Source: Bolinopsis microptera (lineage: Eukaryota; Ctenophora; Tentaculata; Lobata; Bolinopsidae). From it: a stretch of DNA of 64,000 nucleotides. The stretch is from contig NC_087076.1 of the NCBI RefSeq assembly GCF_026151205.1, positions 20,512,328-20,576,327 on the forward strand, written 5' to 3'. A model generated the notes under the pieces. It was not told the origin of the DNA, ran no database searches, and saw only the letters and a program-made list of their open reading frames with translations. A program made the position numbers and the translations under genes. The first letter of the stretch is position 1, and every line of letters starts with the position of its first letter. Below are positions 57,001 through 64,000 of this stretch, piece after piece.

Positions 57001-58026
57001 AACCGCGGAATCACAAGTACTGGTAACTGAGATGCCTTCTAACAACCAGAAGCCCAGAAGAAACTGCTCTTTCAAGACATACAGTTTAAGGGCATAATTG
57101 TTTTAATTTTATCTGCTTTTACTGTAGTTGAACTGCAACTATCATAATCTAACAGACATGATGGACAGTTGAGCTGAAGATTACATATATATTTGGCTTT
57201 CATTTATATCAGCGTTGTTTTCAATGGCCTTCAAACTTCAGCTTTTTTGATGAAATAAGACCCTTCATGATTGAATTTCTCAGAAGTTTATTATCTTACT
57301 GTTGTTAAGTAAGTTTTTCACGGGGATATATTCATAAAAACACTGTCTAACATTTACTTCATCAAAGGTATGTGAATTTACAAACTACGATTCTGATAGA
57401 ATTGAAAGCTACAAAAGTAAAGTGACAGATCTTTTTGCACGATAACTGTCATTATCCTCCACCATGCTGGGTTCCTGACCTTGCTTCATCTAAATACACA
57501 GCTGGTCAAAACACTAAACGCTATTTTAAATGCTTTGTGGTCGACTGAGGAGCATTGGTAGACATATTCAATGGTTTCCACATTTACGGAGACCAAGATA
57601 ATAAATGCCACGCACACTATAGTTAGGTACAGCACACAGAACATTGCTAAATTCTAGTCCTGCCTCATCGATTTGAAATGAGAAATGAGCAGACAAAAGA
57701 CGAAAAAGATTGACGCTCAGGACTGCCACATATAGAAACAACTGCAACGATTAAATGCCTAAGGTATGTAATAAAGCATCCTTGGATAGTGCATTTAAAA
57801 ATAAATACCCTTGTGTTGTGCACAAGCAGAGCCGGTGGTTTACTAAATACAACATCAAACGACAATTGATATGTGAAGTTTGTTGCTATGATGTTTGAAT
57901 AGTGAGGTATCCTTCTTAAAAAAAGTAATTTTGATGATCATTTTTATCGTAACCTGGTTCCCATTATACAATTTCTTTCATTTCAGGTCTAATTGGTTAG
58001 TGAACAATTGCTGAAGCCTGTAACCG
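54002..58026. repeat. Large palindrome: ~1.87-kb inverted arms around a ~290-bp loop
   Basis: The arms at 54002-55868 and 56160-58026 are inverted copies centred on 56014. Match begins at the N gap and ends where the left arm reads GGCTTTTTATTTTTAAAA; beyond this the AT-rich loop is not palindromic. Arms are nearly identical but not perfect: substitutions or short indels occur at 55556-region counterparts, around 55732, 55752-55770 and 55829, more often towards the loop. Open frames within the arms (such as KIFMVDIYCRVLWHHIILF on the strand reading away from the loop) match nothing I recognise. Confidence 0.95.
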
Positions 58027-58526
58027 GAGATTTGTGCGTTAAACATATTACATCAGACTACACAGACTTTTATGAGCAAACTGAGAATCGCCAGGACACA
58101 GAAGCGAAGGGCCCCTTCTATTCGGTTTTTGGCAAAAAGCTTGAGTGTTGATTGTTGAACATTGGCCTAGATAAACTATGAACTTTTTGAAACACAGGGC
58201 GTTTGTTATTTTTCTGATGTGAGTTGGCAACATATGATCAATCGTTGGTCTGTTTTATAGTTACTTTAATGTGTACATTTTCAATTCTGTTAAGTCTTTT
58301 AAGTATAAGGTTGCTTTCTTTTGTTTTACCTTCATGTCATCTTTCGACTTCTCGCAGCTGCAGTCTTCCTATTTGCCCTCATCCTTCGCTCTCCTGGCCC
58401 TTTTCTATAGAGTTCATCTCTTTACCCGACTTGTCACTGACTTCCTATTTTCTATTTAAAGCTCTCACACGTACGGCCTCTATGTGTGCAATATATCTCT
58501 TTATCCAACTTCTCATCGTCTTCCTA

Positions 58527-58860
<334 letters not shown>

Positions 58861-60700
58861 TATATCTCCCTCCTTCTCTCCTCCTATCCCTCCCTCACGC
58901 TCTCTCCTCCTCTCTTTCCATCTCCCTGTCCCCCAGCCCCCTCTCTCCCCTCTCCCTCAGCTCTTTCTCCTCTCTCCCCTTTCTATCTCCCTCTCTCTGC
59001 CTCTCTATCCCTCTCTTTCCCACTCTCTATCCCTCCTCTCCCTCTATATCCCTCTCTCTCTCAGTCCCCAGTCCTCCTCCTCTTCAGTCCTCCTACTCCT
59101 CCTCCTCAGTCCTCGTATGTACGATACATTCTCAGTCCTTCGCCTCAGTCCTCTCCCTCATCCTCCTCCCCAGTCTTCCTCAGTCCTCCTCCTTATTTTC
59201 ATCCTTCTTCTCTTCCTCCTCCCCAGTCCTCCTCCTCCTCTTCAGTCCTCCTCCTCCTCCTCAGTCCTCCTCCTCCTCAGTCCTCCTCCTCCTTAGTCCT
59301 CCTTCTCCTCAATCATCCTCTTCCTCAGTCATCATCCTCCTCAGTCGTCGTATGTCATTATCCAGCTCGTCAGTCCTCATACTCCTCCACCTCCTTTGTC
59401 CTCCTCCACTTCAGTCCTCCTCCTCTTCCTTTCCCTCAGTCCTCCTCCCTACTCTTCCTCAGTCCTCCTCCTTATCTTCATCCTCCTCCTCCTCCTCCTC
59501 CCCAGTTCTCCTCCACATCCTCCTCTTCCTCCTCTTCCTCTTCAGTACTCCTTCTCATCCTCAGTCTTCCTCAGTCCTCCTACTTATCTTCATCCTTCTC
59601 CTCTTTCTTTCCCCCAGTTCTCCTGTTCCTCCTCTTTCTTTTCCTCCTCCTCAGTCCTCCTCCACAGTTCTCCTACTCTTCTTCAGTCCTCCTCATCAGT
59701 CCTCGTATGTACGATACCTTCTCAAACCTTCTCCTTCTCCTCCTCAGTCCTCCTCAGTTATCTTCATCAGTCCTCCTCCTCATATTCATCATCATCTTGA
59801 TCCTCCTCCTCATCATCCTCATTCCTCATCATCTTCATCAGTCCTCCTCGTTTTCCACCTCTTACTCCTCTTCCTCCTTCTCTTCAGTCGTCTTCCCCAG
59901 TCCTCATCCTCCTCCTCTCCCTGCTCAGACCTCCTCCTCCTCCTCCTCCTCATTTCTCAGTTCCTCAGTTCTCGTATGTACGATATCTTCTCTGTCCTTC
60001 TCAGTCCTTCTTCTCCTCTTCAGTCCTCATACTCTTCCTCCACAGTCCACGATACCTTCTCAGTTCTCCTTCTCCTTCTCTTCCGCCTCCTCTGTCCTCC
60101 TCCTCATTCCTCCTCCTCAGTCCTCCTCCTCCTCAGTCCTAGTATACAACTTACGATACCTTCTCTGTCCTTCTCCTCCTCTTCAGTCCTCATACTCCTC
60201 CTCTTCAGTCCTCGTATGTACAATACATTCTCAGTCCTCCTTATCCTCCTTTTCTTCCTACTCAATCCTCCTCCTCCCCAGTCTTTCTCAGGCCTCCTCC
60301 TTATCTTCATCCTCCTCCTCTTCCTCCTCCCCAGTTCTCCTCCTCTTTCTCTTCCTCCTCCTCAGTCTTCCTCCCCAGTCCTCCTCCTCTTTCTCAGTCC
60401 TCGTATGTACGATACCTTTTCAGACCTTTTCCTCGTCCTCCTCCTCCTTCTCAGTTTTCCTCGTCCTCCGTGTCTTTCTCCTCGTCCTCCTCTTTTTCAG
60501 TCCCTCTCAGTCCTCCTCAGTCCTCCTCTTCCTCAGTCCTCGTATGTACGATACCTTCTACGACCTTTTCCTCGTCCTCCTCATCAGTCCTCCTCCTCAG
60601 TTTTCCTCGTCCTCTGTGTCCTCCTCCTCCTCCTCCTCTTACTCAGTCCCTCTCAGTCCTCCTCCTCAGTCCTCGTGTGTATGATACCTTCTCAGTTCTT
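58861..60700. repeat. Pyrimidine-rich minisatellite (CAGTCCTCCTCCT) with a regular interruption
   Basis: Irregular copies of CAGTCCTCCTCCTC for 1.6 kb. The phrase CTCGTATGTACGATACcTTCTCAGT recurs about eight times (near 59107, 59702, 59971, 60213, 60400, 60537, 60673), marking a loose higher-order period of roughly 130-270 bp. No gene is credible despite long open frames. Confidence 0.93.
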
Positions 60701-61022
60701 GTATTACATTTAAATTTGTTTGACATCGTATACGTTTAAAAGACTGGACCTTATAAGTTTAAATAGGTCCTATAGTGCAGTAATTAGAAGATATTGCTTG
60801 GTTAAATTGTTGTTTTCTTGATATACCGAACGATATTTTTCATAAATATAGTGATTTTCATCCCTTTTATGTTATTAAAAAATATGTAGACTATTCTTTG
60901 TACCTAACTGAGGATTAAAAGTATGAGAAAGGACCATTGTCATTAACCGTGCTACTCATATCAGCAGATAGCCTGTTACAAATTATGGAGACAATTTATA
61001 TCAAAATCAAAATTTTTGTCCA

Positions 61023-64000
<2,978 letters not shown>

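Noticed and set aside
54163-57865. Pairs of identical short proteins as duplicated genes
   Set aside because: They are mirror images across the palindrome and have no recognisable domains. Identity reflects the inverted repeat rather than coding constraint.

Overview
The window is a non-vertebrate metazoan nuclear scaffold. Supporting this are spliceosomal introns with matching phases, a class A GPCR, nuclear genes for mitochondrial ATP synthase subunit b and a WASH-complex subunit, and a dense set of eukaryotic mobile elements (CR1-like LINEs, a tRNA-derived SINE, Merlin, TA- and TTAA-targeting MITEs, BEL/Pao-like remnants). The sequence is AT-rich and strongly repeat-driven. I cannot fix the phylum. 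The ATP5PB coding exon has a splice acceptor one base before its ATG, which would fit spliced-leader trans-splicing or a 5'UTR intron.

Layout. 1.4-3.2 kb: 3' half of a RecQ-family helicase gene (-). 3.7-4.7 kb: a non-autonomous Merlin element with a transposase zinc-ribbon fragment. 6.8-8.0 kb: a candidate three-exon small membrane protein (+). 8.4-9.1 kb: BEL/Pao-like debris. 9.9-14.4 kb: a class A GPCR (+), with a 7-copy 86-bp minisatellite that repeats the acceptor and start of its second exon, and a large intron full of interlaced inverted repeats. 15-18.5 kb: gene-free DNA bounded by a 38-39 bp inverted repeat and full of degenerate duplications. 19.6-24.9 kb: a ~1.5k-residue protein (-) of unknown family carrying about ten SUMO-acceptor-like motifs. 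25.9-26.9 kb: WASHC3 (-). 27.3-31.1 kb: ATP5PB (-). 31.9-33.9 kb: two SINE copies. 36-39.8 kb: a nested, possibly template-switched LINE mosaic. 42.6-45.6 kb: last exons of an unrecognised gene (+). 47.3-51.7 kb: a near-complete LINE with overlapping ORFs. 52.9-53.9 kb: further LINE pieces, then a 100-N gap. 54-58 kb: a large palindrome. 58.5-64 kb: CT-rich microsatellite, minisatellite and satellite running off the end.

ATP5PB, WASHC3 and the SUMO-motif protein lie in the same orientation with gaps of about 0.4 and 1.0 kb. Otherwise the genes show no shared pathway: ATP5PB acts in the inner mitochondrial membrane, WASHC3 in endosomal actin nucleation, RecQ in DNA unwinding, and the GPCR at the cell surface. 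All gene models were built by hand from splice-site and phase matching; family calls rest on motif recognition, with no database search.
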